Shown piece after piece: positions 34,893-45,981 of a stretch of DNA of 64,000 nucleotides. Each line of letters starts with the position of its first letter. Positions within the stretch are counted from its first letter, which is position 1. A program made the position numbers and the translations under genes. The notes beneath the pieces were generated by a model. The model saw only the letters and a list, made by a program, of their open reading frames with translations, searched no databases and was not told the DNA's origin. The stretch comes from Tubulanus polymorphus (Eukaryota; Nemertea; Palaeonemertea; Tubulaniformes; Tubulanidae): NCBI RefSeq assembly GCF_964204645.1, contig NC_134032.1, positions 3,808,916 to 3,872,915 of the forward strand. The letters run 5' to 3'.

Positions 34893-35045
34893 CTTCGGTT
34901 ATCTGAGTTCGTCGACTATAGTCGAACTAAACGAAACCGAATGATCGTTAGTCCGGAAATATATTCCGGACATAGTTCGAAAATCAAGCGCATTCGGTCA
35001 TTAGTTCCGACCACTAGTCGACTAGATACGAAAACCGAATTTGGC
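34888..35045. mobile_element. MITE-like foldback element
   Basis: The ends resemble each other in inverted orientation: CCTTCGGTTAT..GTCGAC on the left and GTCGACTAG..AACCGAATTTGG on the right. Inside lies a perfect hairpin, GTCCGGAAATATATTCCGGAC-like, and a second near-palindrome, TCGACTATAGTCGA. No coding sequence. Target-site duplication not established. Confidence 0.45.
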
Positions 35046-35715
35046 CCGGGCGACTTTACCGGCGAAATCGCCCCGTGTGTCCCCCAATTTCGGTATCGTT
35101 ACCTCATATTGAAATCTTGAAAATAACTTCACCACCAAAAGGTTGAACATCATTTTGTCTATATTTACAATTAGTGTCTCGGTTGTTACTCGGTATATTT
35201 TGCAGTAAAGTCTCAAATGGATAAGAAAACAAACCGAAATATAACACTGCGGTCTCGATATTCTCGATTTACTTCATGACGTTGATTTTACGAGTTCAGC
35301 AAATCAGTCGGACAGAAATGGATGCGTACTTTTGTCGCATACGACGAAAACAACAGCAGATCGTTGGAGAAGGGGGAATTGGAAAGTTTCCTGGCAATTC
35401 TAGGTCAGAGCGGCGAGCGCAAGGAAGAAATAAGGAAAAAACTCACCGAATGCGACACCGTCGGAAAGGAGGGAATTTCGTTTGCGGAACTCATGAAATT
35501 TATTAGATCCGAGATTGAAGAGAAACTTCAACCGATAATGGAATGTCTTCTCCAGAACGTCGTCGAAGATAATAAAAAAAGAGTAATTCTGATCGTCAGA
35601 AAACAGAATCAGCTGTTGCAGATATTTGTCAATAAAAGTTGAATAATAACAAGTAATCATACGCCTGTTAACAAATACTATAGGCCTATTTTTGTAGTTT
35701 TTTTTCTGCATCGAA

Positions 35716-36665
35716 GCGTTTAACCCACACAACTGTGAAATCGGATCCGAGTCAAATTAAACCTACACAACTGTGGATCTGGATCCAGAGTCAAATTAAA
35801 CCCACGCAACTGTGGAACTGGATCCAGAGTCAAATTAAACAAACACAACTGTGAAATCGGATCCTGAGTTAAATTAAACCCACACAACTGTGGATCTGGA
35901 TCCAGAGTCAAATTAAACTCACACAACTGTGGAACTGGATCCAGAGTCAAATTAAACAAACACAACTGTGGAACTGGATCCAGAGTCAAATTAAACAAAC
36001 ACAACTGTGGAACTGGATCCAGAGTCAAATTAAACAAACACAACTGTGGAACTGGATCCAGAGTCAAATTAAACAAACACAACTGTGAAACTGGATTCTG
36101 AGTCAAATTAAACCCACAGAACTGTGGAACTGGGTTCACAGTAAAATTAAACCCACACAAATGTGGAACTGGGTCCAGAGACAAATTAAACCCACACAAC
36201 TGTGAAATCGGATCCTGAGTCAAATTAAACCTACACAACTGTGGAACTGGATCCAGAGTCGAAATTAAACAAACACAACTGTGGAACTGGATCCATAGTC
36301 AAATTAAACAAACACAACTGTGGAACTGGATCCAGAGTCAAATTAAACAAAAACAACTTTGAAACTGGATCCTGAGTCAAATTAAACCCACAGAACTGTG
36401 GAACTGGGTCCACAGTAAAATTTAACCCACACAAATGTGGAACTGTGTACAGAGACAAATTAAACCCACAGAACTGTGAAATCGGATCCTGAGTCAAATT
36501 AAACCTACACAACTGTGGAACTGGATCCAGAGTCAAATTAAACAAACACAACTGTGGAACTGGATCCAGAGTAAAATTAAACCACATAACGGTGGAGCTG
36601 GATTGGAACAATTAAGTCCAGACAACTGTGGAATTGGGTCCAGAGTCAAATTAAACCCACACCCA
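35716..36665 (+). repeat. 39-bp minisatellite, array 3 (about 24 units)
   Basis: Same family as arrays 1 and 2, here dominated by a GGATCCAGAGTCAAATTAAAC variant ending in AAAC or CCC. A multi-unit block (variants with TGAAATCGGATCC and CACAGTAAAATT) recurs within the array, again indicating higher-order duplication. It starts only about 75 bp after the read-through stop of EF-hand copy D. Confidence 0.95.
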
Positions 36666-37187
36666 GAGGCAAAATAAACTGGTCCTGGAAGTGATTCTGC
36701 CCTAGCATCGTTTCGATAGCATTGTTTAGTATCGAGTGAGTGGTTCACGCGCCCTCTTATCGGGGACGGGACAAAATTTGACACGATCCATGCCAAACTA
36801 TTTCTGTCTGATATTTTCTAACGGATAAAATCTATTTCTGAATCGGTTTGTACCGGATGACACGCCGGCGTGGTTTGGTGCGACGGAATTCTGTACAGAA
36901 ATAGATACTGAAGTCGACGGAGAGATTGACTACATATCGAATTTCATTACGCGGATGAGTTCGTTGCGGTAGCAGAAAATTTGTTTTTATTATGATACAT
37001 GACTTCAGCGGGTTATTAACTGCAAGGTATAAGCTCATATCGATAGTTTAGAAAGATTAAGATTGATACTGTTACATTTCTAACATTTGAAACGAAATTA
37101 TTCAAGATTTAAAATTAAAAAAAAAACAACACATGCATGAAGCTGCTTGACGGGGATAATCAGGCGTGATGTCGTGCCGCCGTGGCT

Positions 37188-37320
37188 CATGGTGCCATCA
37201 GGTTCGAATCCCTACCGACGGAGGAACGTGGCAGTCTCCCGATGTCATCAGGTTCGAATCCCTGCCGAGGGAGGAACGCGGCAGAGTCTCGCGATGCAAT
37301 CAGGTTCGAATCCCTGAGAA
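37188..37320 (+). repeat. 50-bp tandem repeat, three units
   Basis: TCAGGTTCGAATCCCT recurs at about 37199, 37249 and 37301, each time after a C/GATGxxATCA lead. The word resembles a tRNA B box, so the array may have grown from a tRNA-like SINE end. Confidence 0.75.
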
Positions 37321-37576
37321 GGATTATAATCTGCCTTTAGGCTCAACCGAGTTTTGGCAGAGCCTTATCTAACACGCAAAAGTTAATATATACATGTGGC
37401 AGTTACGAGTAAATATTTCAATGGCACGTACCGTTTATAACGACTGTAGTGCGATAACCTGTGCCAAATGCGGCACTACCGACGAGCGAGCTTTAATAGT
37501 CACGGGGGATTCCTACCAGAACAGATTACCTATACGTCAACCTGTTGCATTTTTATATAACCAAAGGCTTTCGAAT

Positions 37577-37668
37577 AAAATTCCCAGAATAAATCCAAGA
37601 CCTCGATATCGACAATAAGACGTTATCTAATCATATACGTTCCTTCGGCTTTGCTGTAAACATGTTGT
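37577..37668 (+). repeat. 90-bp direct repeat, copy 1 (partner at 38287-38376)
   Basis: The block from AATAAATCCA.GACCTCGATA to AAACATGTTGTTCTT is repeated about 710 bp downstream at roughly 95% identity. No open frame links the copies. Confidence 0.85.
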
Positions 37669-38286
37669 TCTTAGGATAGCAAGCTCAGTCTATCTACCCG
37701 CAATGGTGACTGGAAAGTAGCCTCATGACACCAGTCTCATTAAAAACTACCAAAAACATAATCGTGACAATGTAAATAAAACCCGATCAAGACGTAAATA
37801 TGTAAGTGTACAAACATGTATTCAATATTCACGTGTCTGTGCCGCTTTCTTACTGACGGTCTATCAATACGCATAGCACTGTCCGTTTGATTGCGATACA
37901 TTCACGGACCTAACTCACTGTATATTAGAAACACATAACTGCTCCCAGTATAAAACTTATAAAAACAGTGCAAATTCAGCACCAGATGTGGAGTACCAAC
38001 TGCGCACCCCTTCATGGAGAACCCATCCTCATCGGAGCTGCACCGTCGATGTCATACAAATACACTTCTTATACCCCAGGGCAATACTCTCATCTGGAAA
38101 ATTTGCGTTTCGAAATGTGCTTTCTTCCTATCTAGTCAACACGCGGGATCATCAACTTAGAGGACTTCTACATCAACATCTACCCGTGAAAAAAAACACA
38201 ATAAACTATCGGACTATTTACACGTAGAAAACGACCAAAAAATATAAAAATGGACAAAACATGTGAAGCAACAGAAAACCCTAATT

Positions 38287-38376
38287 CCCGGAATAAATCC
38301 ACGACCTCGATATCGACAATAAGCCGTTATCTAATCATAAACGTTCCTTCGGCTTTGCTGTAAACATGTTGTTCTT
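38287..38376 (+). repeat. 90-bp direct repeat, copy 2 (partner at 37577-37668)
   Basis: Second copy. The pair could be the short terminal repeats of a small retroelement, or the product of a local duplication. The sequence between them encodes nothing recognisable. Confidence 0.85.
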
Positions 38377-38665
38377 TCCTGTATTTTGGTATTCACGGTA
38401 GGTGCCCGCGTGACCTACGCTATTAACAATTAGTTCACCGTTTAATTCGTTATTAAGCTGTCCTAGAAAAAGCTATCATTCCACTACAGCTTGTTGAATA
38501 TAAGTAACTCTTTCGTTTTTATGAGTTTTCAAAGGATTTGGAAATCGAATTTAACGAGCAATAGTTATTTTTTTCTGGATAAAATCGGGTAGATGTTAGA
38601 TCCTATAACCGACTCGTCGCGCATGACTGTCTGGAATAACTCTAGATAAATGACTAAAAAATCGG

Positions 38666-38756
38666 GATTCGAACTGGCAAACACGAGAGTGTAAGCGTTG
38701 CTAGCTTCCGGAATCACCAATTTGGTAACTACATGTAGTCTTACACTAAGCTACCG
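38666..38756 (-). repeat. tRNA-like SINE fragment
   Basis: On the minus strand TAGCTTAGTGTAAG (A-box-like) precedes GTTCGAATCCCG (B-box-like) by about 70 bp. The spacing is long and no cloverleaf closes, so this is not a functional tRNA. Confidence 0.35.
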
Positions 38757-38889
38757 TATTTTAAGAAAGAAAAATTCTATGTCCCAACTGCAAATAACAG
38801 TGTAACTAGCCCCTAGAAAGTCTTGAGAGAGGGCCTTTTTTATAAGTTGTTATGGAGCAGAATTTAGTCCATGTATGTCTCCAACGACA

Positions 38890-38962
38890 GCCAAGGTGGT
38901 TTCGAACTAGGGACCTATTTGTTCCCAGTCAACCATTCAACAAACTGAGCTAACTGCACAGG
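38890..38962 (-). repeat. tRNA-like SINE fragment or pseudo-tRNA
   Basis: The minus strand reads GTTAGCTCAGTTTGTTGAAT then GACTGGGAACAAATAGGTC and CCTAGTTCGAAACC. The A- and B-box words are good and the spacing is near a real tRNA, but the T stem and acceptor stem do not pair. Confidence 0.4.
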
Positions 38963-39333
38963 ACGATAAATCAGGGATATTTCGTACAATTCCACTTTAA
39001 GAAGTAGATCATCCATGAATTATTTCATCAAGGCAGGAAGAAGCTATTGTCACGGAATTGACCGGTTTAGCTGGCTAATATTAGGCCTAATACGTCTGGC
39101 GATTAGTTACACAATAGGATGATTCATCTGATATTTCTGTAAAGAAAGGTTTTCAATTGAAAAAACGACAATCAAATTACGATTACAATAACTTTAACAA
39201 ATAGATAAATAAAGACGTCGATATAGCTAGTTTATGTCACTGGTAAGATCGGAGTCAAACCGGTTCTTTTTCATTAGGCGTTCGATTATACTTTCTCACA
39301 TTGTGCGAGAGAAAAATCTGAATCCGAACGACG

Positions 39334-40280
39334 ATGAATTCTAGCAGCGATATCGCCGCTATGATCAGTCGACCTTACAACAGCTATATAATTCTGATGT
39401 CCACGGTGAACGAGACGGGTCGCACGCGTCTACGTACTTTCGCTGATATTGTTACCGATACTATTCGCGTCGGGTGCGTTCGGGAACACGTGCACTTTGC
39501 CGACAGTTCCGCGCTTTGTCCTATTCGAATTATCTCATAATGTTGTCGGATTAGCGATATGCTCGTCTGCATCGCTTTGGAGGCGATGCCGCTGTTGCAT
39601 TTCTGGCTACGGGAACTAGGCTTCGGCGGCGTGCCTCTAAACAGCGCGGCCGCCTGCGCCGTCTATGAGGTCGTGTTCCTCGCGTCGTACTGTAACAGTT
39701 CCTGGCTCGTCGTCGCTATATCGCTCGAACGTCTGGCCGTCGTTTCGTTCCCGCTGTCGCTGCGCCTAATCTGCAGGAGAACCTTCGCCCGAAGCGCCGT
39801 GGCTTGCGTCACGGTCGGCTACTTCGCCGTGTCGTCGGGCTTCTTCTTCAGCGTACGGTATCGCTGGGTTGTTACACCGTACCGGGTCGGCACGACGAAT
39901 ACATGACCGCCGTCGGAAGTCTATGTTACATCGTACCGCAGTTCCTGATCGGGGCGGCTAACACGGCTATCGTGGTTCTACTCTTCGCGCGTAAAGGCCC
40001 GCGCTCGACCGATAAGAAGTCGGCCACCGCTACCCGCATGACCGTCATGCTGGTCACCGTATCCGTCGTTTTTACGGCTACGACTTTCCCGTCGATGATA
40101 ATCTGGTTGCTAAACATGCTGGGAGTTCACGCGGTCGTGGACGAGAGAATGGTAGAGGTCGCCTCGCGTCTACAAGCCCTTAACTACTGTATCAATTTCT
40201 ACGTATATCTCCTACTGGGCAAAGACATGCGCGCGTGTTTTTGTCAAAATGTCTGTAAATGTTCAACGATTCGTCAGTAA
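39334..40280 (+). pseudogene. rhodopsin-like GPCR with three frame changes (paralog of 56719)
   Basis: Seven-helix receptor homology runs across the interval, but in frames 1, 2, 1 and 0 in turn. The N terminus (SRPYNSYIILMSTVNETG) is frame 1, the TM1 core GAFGNT is in another frame, TM2-TM4 (ISDMLVCIALEAMP, ISLERLAVVSFP) return to the first, and TM5-TM7 (ALNYCINFYVYLLLGKDMR) lie in the third. The paired N-terminal and TM7 segments are clearly homologous to the locus at 56719-57676, so the two arose by duplication. It is GC-richer than that paralog. Either this is a pseudogene, or several assembly indels affect it. Ligand unknown. Confidence 0.75.
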
Positions 40281-40435
40281 TGTCGTTTACAATCAACACA
40301 AGACCGTAAATGCAGGTAGTGCGCAGGTAGTGCATTCTATGGCCAAAAGATACCTTTTCGTCCACGGCCGTTTAGCGCTATTCGTCCAGATTACACTATA
40401 ACTTATATATCGATAACCCAAAAATTATCAGTAAG

Positions 40436-40985
40436 TTATAGAAAGTTGCCATAAGACTGTCAGTAAGATATATACCCCAGAAAGCTGCTATTAGACTGAA
40501 TCAGTAAGATATATACCCCAGAAAGCAGCTATAAGACTGTGTCAGTAAGATATATACCACAGAAAGCTGCTATAAGACTGTATCAGTAAGATATATACCT
40601 CAGAAAGCTGCTGTAAGACTGTCAGTAAGATATATAACCCAGAAAGCTGCTATTAGACTGTATCAGTAAGATATATACTTCAGAAAGCTGCTGTAAGACT
40701 GTCAGTAAGATATATACCCCAGAAAGCTGCTATAAGTCTGCATCAGTAAGATATATACCCCAGAAAGCTGCTATAAGTCTGCGTCAGTAAGATGTATACC
40801 CCAGAAAACTGTTATTAGACCGTGCCAGTAAGATATATACCCCAGAAAGCTGCTATAAGACTGTATCAGTAAGATATATACCTCAGAAAGCTGCTATTAG
40901 ACTGTGCAAGTAAGATATATACCTCAGAAAGCTGCTATAAGACTGTCAGAAGGATATATACCCCAGAGAAATGCTATAAGACTGT
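40436..40985 (+). repeat. 37-41-bp minisatellite (about 13-14 units)
   Basis: The unit combines CAGTAAGATATATACCCCAG with AAAGCTGCTATAAGACTGT. Alternating units with and without an extra AT/GT step explain the two lengths. It lies immediately downstream of the GPCR pseudogene. Confidence 0.93.
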
Positions 40986-41385
40986 GTCATTTAGGAGCAA
41001 TAAGAGATAAAATAGAGGATGTTTTTGACGAAGATCAAATTGAAATCTATCGGCCAATTTCTCTGTCAATCCAATATACGGTCGTCAGTCATCACAGGGT
41101 TTATCTCTACATTGGTGGAGATCACCAAACTGCGGGCATTTCACACAAAAACAGAATCCGTTTATCCGAATAGAAAAAAAGCTAAACAACTAAAAACAGC
41201 AAGCAACGTGAACACAACTGATCTAATATTTATTAAACATTTAAGAAAGAGGAATAAGGTAAAAAGACAGCCGCCAGTTTGTATCGTGGAGTATTTTGAA
41301 TGTCCTTAAATTGACAAAGATTTTCGCCGATTTTATTGAAAATATTCTAGCAATAACCTTAGGGTATCATTAACAAACCGACCAA

Positions 41386-41580
41386 TCAAACCCGCCGGGA
41401 ACGAAACAGAGGTTGGATTTTGAAATCTGTAATCGATGTACAGTTTATGTCGTTGCAGGATCGGTCCAATTCACAGAATTTTTTGTCAATCGTAAATTTC
41501 GTATCCAGTTCGTGTAAACAATCTTCCAACCAGCCTGAACCGGTCAGCGACTGATTGTGGTTTACATTATTAGCCAACAG
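41386..41580 (+). repeat. remnant of the EF-hand duplication (intron-2-like)
   Basis: Landmarks AACGAAACAG, TTTTGAAATC..AATCGA, AAACAATCTTCCA and CCTGAACCGGTCAGCGACTGATT match, in order, intron sequence of EF-hand copies A (23440-23790) and B (27950-28330). No exon remains. This shows the duplicated segment once extended, or was copied, at least 5 kb beyond copy D. Confidence 0.55.
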
Positions 41581-42040
41581 TGTGTCATCAATTCTTAGTA
41601 CCGAAAAAAATATGTACAGTATTAAGCTAAATATGTAATGGTGATGGTGCGAATTTTAAAAACTTTTAAGTCCGATTGCTACCTGATGAAGTTCAACTCA
41701 AATTCATGGTTTTATTACAATTTTATAATTCGCCACCTGGTGTTTTCGATGAGAACAGGAATTCAAACTTAACCGCTTTTTAGGTTTATACTTTTTCAGG
41801 AAACTGGACCCTGGGCCAAGGGCGCAGTCGTGGGGTTAGATTAAGGACCAATTTTACACCTTAGTTCTATAATTAATCTAACAACTCAAGACCAGTCTAT
41901 GACCTGGTCTTAAGATTTAAGACCACTTTTTACTTATCGTATCGCCCCTTGTTAAAAATTTGGAGTCGCAAAATGTAAAGCTAATGGTGAAAAAAAAAAC
42001 CAATTCGACGGTGAAAAAGCTCCTTTTTGAGGACCACAAC

Positions 42041-43034
42041 TCAAGCCCTGGCGGCCGAGCTAGCCGATGACTTATTGGTCGATAGAGTTTGACACCTTAA
42101 CATGTAGGACAACTGGTTTCTGAAATTCGGGCTGTGAATGCAGTAGATGTAACCGTTGATCGCGTGTCCGATCACGTGCAGAAGTTGTGCCGACGAGTCG
42201 AACATGATCAGGGAGTGCAGGAGGCTCGTGCAGGCTAACTTGATGTAATTGTAGTGATCCTAGACGAATAAATTCACGCAAAACGGTACGTTCAAAACCA
42301 GAAACGATACCGACACGGACATCAGCGTCACCGTCAGTTCTTTCTCTTTCGTGGCTGCGGTCATCTCCGAGGTGGACGCCGCCGCTCGCAGCAGCGTCAT
42401 CACGATCGCCGTGTTGAACAGAAACAGGGTCGGTATCGGCAGATAGAATAGTAAATTGTTGATGACGTGCGACCAGAAGTCGTACAGAGGCTCGCCTATG
42501 TGATTGCTCGACAAACAGGCGAACTGGTCGCAGATTTTGATGGTATCGTAAAACACGTAAGCCGGTCCTCCTCCTAGACAGGCCAGAACGAATATAGCCA
42601 CCGTGATTGCGATGGCTTTTTTCACCGTGCAGAATTCGGTAGCTTTGAACGGGAATAGCACGACGAACGATCGGCGGTCATCGCTATAATCGTCCAGGTG
42701 CCCGCCGTATTCGCGGTGAACAGCCAGGCTTGCATCAGTTTTCAAACGTTCTCGTTTTCGTGGCCGTACGCCAAAACGGGTCGCATAAACAGGTAAACCG
42801 TGTCGACGGCCGCTATAGAGCACATGTACCACGAGGCAGAGCTACGCAAGGCCTGACCCCGGGCGCCAACAGGGCCAGGACGTTCCCGACGATGCCGATT
42901 GCCGCAACGACGTAAATAGCGTAACGACCGAGGATGTAAAACATGTTCACGTAGAACGGGTTGCACAGTAAATTCGTCTTGGCCATTTCGCAAAATTCTG
43001 CGGTGAAACCGCCGGCGCTCGCGTTCGTCATCAT
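42041..43034 (-). pseudogene. rhodopsin-like GPCR with several frame breaks
   Basis: Starting at the ATG at 43034 (MMTNASAGGF, with an N-glycosylation site), TM1 reads YAIYVVAAIGIVGNVLALLA. TM2 (MCSIAAVDTVYLFMRPVLAY) is in a second frame, the TM3 end (TIIAMTADRS) in a third, and TM4-TM6 (AIAITVAIFVLACLGGGPAY, LTVTLMSVSVSFLVLNVPF) in a fourth stretch. TAG at 42260-42262 interrupts the frame before TM7 (LLHVIGHAINGYIYCIHSPN), which ends at TGA 42041-42043. The helices are all present in order, so the gene died recently, or the assembly is poor here. It resembles lophotrochozoan FMRFamide-receptor-like orphans and is not closely related to the 39.3/56.7 kb pair. Confidence 0.7.
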
Positions 43035-43651
43035 GGCTGGTCTCGAGATAGTTTAGCTCTTCTTATTCTAAAGCTGCTGGAATCGACTTCGTTCTAAAAA
43101 AGATTGAGAATAGAGAATGAAATTATTCGTATACGGAGAGATGTAATTTGTAGCTATCCGCAGATATGGGTGAGTCATGTAACACTGACGGTCAGCCGCG
43201 GGTTCAACGGGATTCGAACCCATTCGAGTCCAACCCCGCGTAGCACGGGCTCAATGGGGTTCGACCCCACCTCATCTGGTTTGAGAGTCAAGCATTTTGA
43301 TTCCCTCTACGACTAATCTTTCTCATCAATTCCTTGCGATGTCAATTCAACACGTCCATTTTTTTGATACCGCTGTGTGATACCGCTTTATGGACGCTTG
43401 ACACAATCGAACCGGTGACAGTCAGCTCATTATCGTGATCTAACGAAACGCGAGCCGAATTGAGAGTGTTTAAAGAGACACTTTTATTATACGAAATAAT
43501 TCACCAGGTTCTGAATACTGTCTAAAAAGAGTCTACGTACTCAACACCAGCGATGTATACAAATTAGCGTAATTTTATGTTTCACTGAAACACTTAACTC
43601 TCAAGTTGGTTTTTACTACAGACCAGGATTCGACAAATCACGATGTAGATC

Positions 43652-43735
43652 ACACATAAATTAATCTGTGGAACTGAGTGAAATTAACCCCAGACGAATG
43701 CGGAACTGGATTTAAAAGGCAAAATATAGCTGCAC
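43652..43735 (+). repeat. two degenerate units of the 39-bp minisatellite
   Basis: TCTGTGGAACTGAGTGAAAT and GCGGAACTGGATTTAAAAGG are recognisable but diverged relatives of the unit in arrays 1-3. They are followed at once by a short dispersed repeat (TATAGCTGCACAGCAGCGAT..GGGTTTCTGC) that also occurs at 57970-58005. Confidence 0.55.
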
Positions 43736-44244
43736 AGCAGCGATAACGGGTTTCTGCCTAATTGGTTCATATGTCGAACTGGGAAGCGTACGAAGATTTC
43801 ATCGAAATAATTCTAGCCCATAACATATGACTATTGCCAAGAAGCGCAACCTGGGTCAACATTATGCTGGATATGTGGATATAAGGAGTCGATTTGTCAA
43901 AGCATCGAAGCAATACAGTCCAACTTGTTTATGTCTCAGATGGAGCGCGCGGGACAGGGCCGTCATTATACTAGTGACTTATCCAAATTACACCTTCACA
44001 GCGCAAAGTCTTTCAGTGTGTAAACTCCGTCGTACTCGGCATTAAAGGACAGTGAGGAATTGAATTTTAGCCACCTAAGCCCTTGGCTTGATTCGAGCAA
44101 AAGACCTCAAATGACTTCACAGAATTTGATTATGAGTCTAGGACTTTCTTAATTTTTGAAGAATGCTTTCTCTGGTTTTGAGAGCAATTAAAATTCACTC
44201 CTGAATACATAAGTAAAAAATTAGTCAAATAGATTCTTATTTTA

Positions 44245-45060
44245 TTGAAAGAAATTCTACTGAACACAGATTTTGAAATGAATTATTTTTCGATTGATCC
44301 AGACGAAATAATTACAGCTAAATCAACTGACGATCAACAAGGTGGAGTTTTCATTTATCTCCAGATAATTTGTCTACCCCTGATGATACAAGCATTTTGG
44401 CGACATCTTTTGAAACCTCAACGCTTTATCTGTGCGCGTCAATTAGTCAGCCACAGTCGATTTTCATGCCATCTGACCTCTTTCCACCTGTAATTAAGCA
44501 ATCTAATGTATGAATTACTCAGTTTTGTAATAAAATGGAGCAGTGAAAGAAAGTATAATAAATATTTAAATCGTGCATTTGTCGTAAAACATCTATTACT
44601 ACTGTCTCGCAGAGCATAGGCACCGACCGTTAAGCCATGTGGAATTGGTATTTTAAGGGCTATTCGGTTTACTCCAAAACAAGTCTCTGATAAACTTTTA
44701 AAAGCTTCATATCAAGGGTATATGGTAGGACTCTTGATGCTCGTGAAAATTCATCCCATAATAACAATGAATCCAATTCTGCATGTACACTAGCACAACT
44801 GATTACTGAAATGAGTATTTTAAACATGACGTTAGAAAGAAAACAAATTCACAAAACATCAAGTACTTACATTACTGAGACGCTTAATTTGAAACGTACA
44901 CTTGCACAATGCGGTTTAAATATATTCCCACCAGCTGCAAGAATTGGCAAAGGAACCGAAGACCGCAGTGACCAGTTCATTCCACGATTAATAGCTGGAA
45001 AGAAAGTTATCGTAATAAATTGTCGGATACATAAGTGTAAACCAGTCCCTTACTAACTAC
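44245..45060 (+). other. coding-like but unrecognised stretch
   Basis: Two plus-strand frames (44245-44493, 82 codons; 44811-45056, 81 codons) are separated by stops. The composition is protein-like (for example QCGLNIFPPAARIGKG) but I recognise no family and no splice pattern. It may be a decayed mobile-element protein. Confidence 0.2.
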
Positions 45061-45623
45061 TAAGGCTTTCCAGTTGCTCAGTACACACTACATTAAGGGC
45101 CTAGATCTATTCTAGGCGTATCCCCCCAAAAAGCTAGGCATTAGGCAAGTAGGTAGCCAACAATGATCATTGCTTTGCCGAGTACTCATTTGCTATCATA
45201 TGTACTCATATCATAGCACCACCAAGTGGAAAGGTAACCTTAACTGCATTTAGACCAAGAAATCATGTCTAACATTCCCTGGTTAGTGGATTCCCAGCTC
45301 AAATTGCATAAACTCTGCTGTCGTTGTCATCGATCCGAGTCGTCAAGTGAACGCGGAAGTAAAATTCCATAAGAAAATCCCTACCATTCCTGGCCATATT
45401 ATGGTGATTTGAGCCAGAAATCTTCAGGAAATGTAGCCAACGTAAATTGATTTACTAATAGAATTAATCTATTAGGATGTACTTTTATCAATGGATGACA
45501 ATGCTTTGCGTTATTCTTGTCACTGTTTAGACCCGGTAATTATGCCGGATTAATTCGTAATAGATTACTATACGCAAATTCGAAATGGTCAGGCGCTGAG
45601 TTATATTTCTGACAGAATTTAAA

Positions 45624-45766
45624 ATTACGTTTATAAGCTGTTGGTAGTCGAATCTGAGAGGAGTTACATTTTATGAAAAATTTCTGGCTGGAAAGTGGAC
45701 CATTTAAAATAATAATAATCAACAGAAATACAAGAGGGTTTCTGCGAAAGCAGCAGAAACCCTAAT
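45624..45766 (+). repeat. dispersed repeat with terminal hairpin, copy 2 (partner at 3495-3628)
   Basis: It ends in a perfect 11-bp stem (AGGGTTTCTGC with GCAGAAACCCT) around a GAAAGCA loop, then AAT. The similarity to copy 1 covers the whole block. Confidence 0.6.
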
Positions 45767-45981
45767 GGAATTCAGAATAAAAGAACTTTTACTTCGTTAT
45801 ATTTCTAAAATTCAAACCTAAGTTCACCCCAAACAAAACAGAAATAGAACCAGACATTAGATATTTTATCAGCAGACTTTCAGAAGTGATCACGAAGACT
45901 GAAACACTTGTGGTTCCAGAATACAGACAGTTACCAGCAATGCTGGACCCTCATTACTACAAAACTCACCTACCGACAACA

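Larger units (their letters stand above)
33509..35642 (+). pseudogene. EF-hand gene, tandem copy D (exon 2 out of phase, stop lost)
   Basis: Exon 1 (33509-33682) is fully open and ends in GAG before GTAAGG. Exon 2 is 33801-33881 and exon 3 is 35300-35642. Compared with copies A and C, exon 2 is 4 nt longer before its donor. Splicing it to exon 3 therefore puts the EF-hand frame out of register. Exon 3 keeps one canonical loop (DENNSRSLEKGE) and one altered loop (DTVGKEGISFAE, third position Val). The usual stop is lost, so the frame reads through the AATAAA word to TGA at 35640. Intron 2 is enlarged by a LINE insertion and a foldback element. An unrecognised alternative donor could rescue the frame. 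Confidence 0.6.

Noticed and set aside
24994-36611. Long minus-strand frames encoding a 13-residue repeat with LTLNPVPQLCGFN
   Set aside because: They lie within the 39-bp minisatellites. A unit divisible by three keeps frames open on both strands, starts and ends are arbitrary, and neighbouring frames overlap. No promoter, splice site or signal supports a protein.
38890-38962. Functional tRNA gene
   Set aside because: A and B boxes are good but T and acceptor stems do not pair; kept as a SINE-like fragment.
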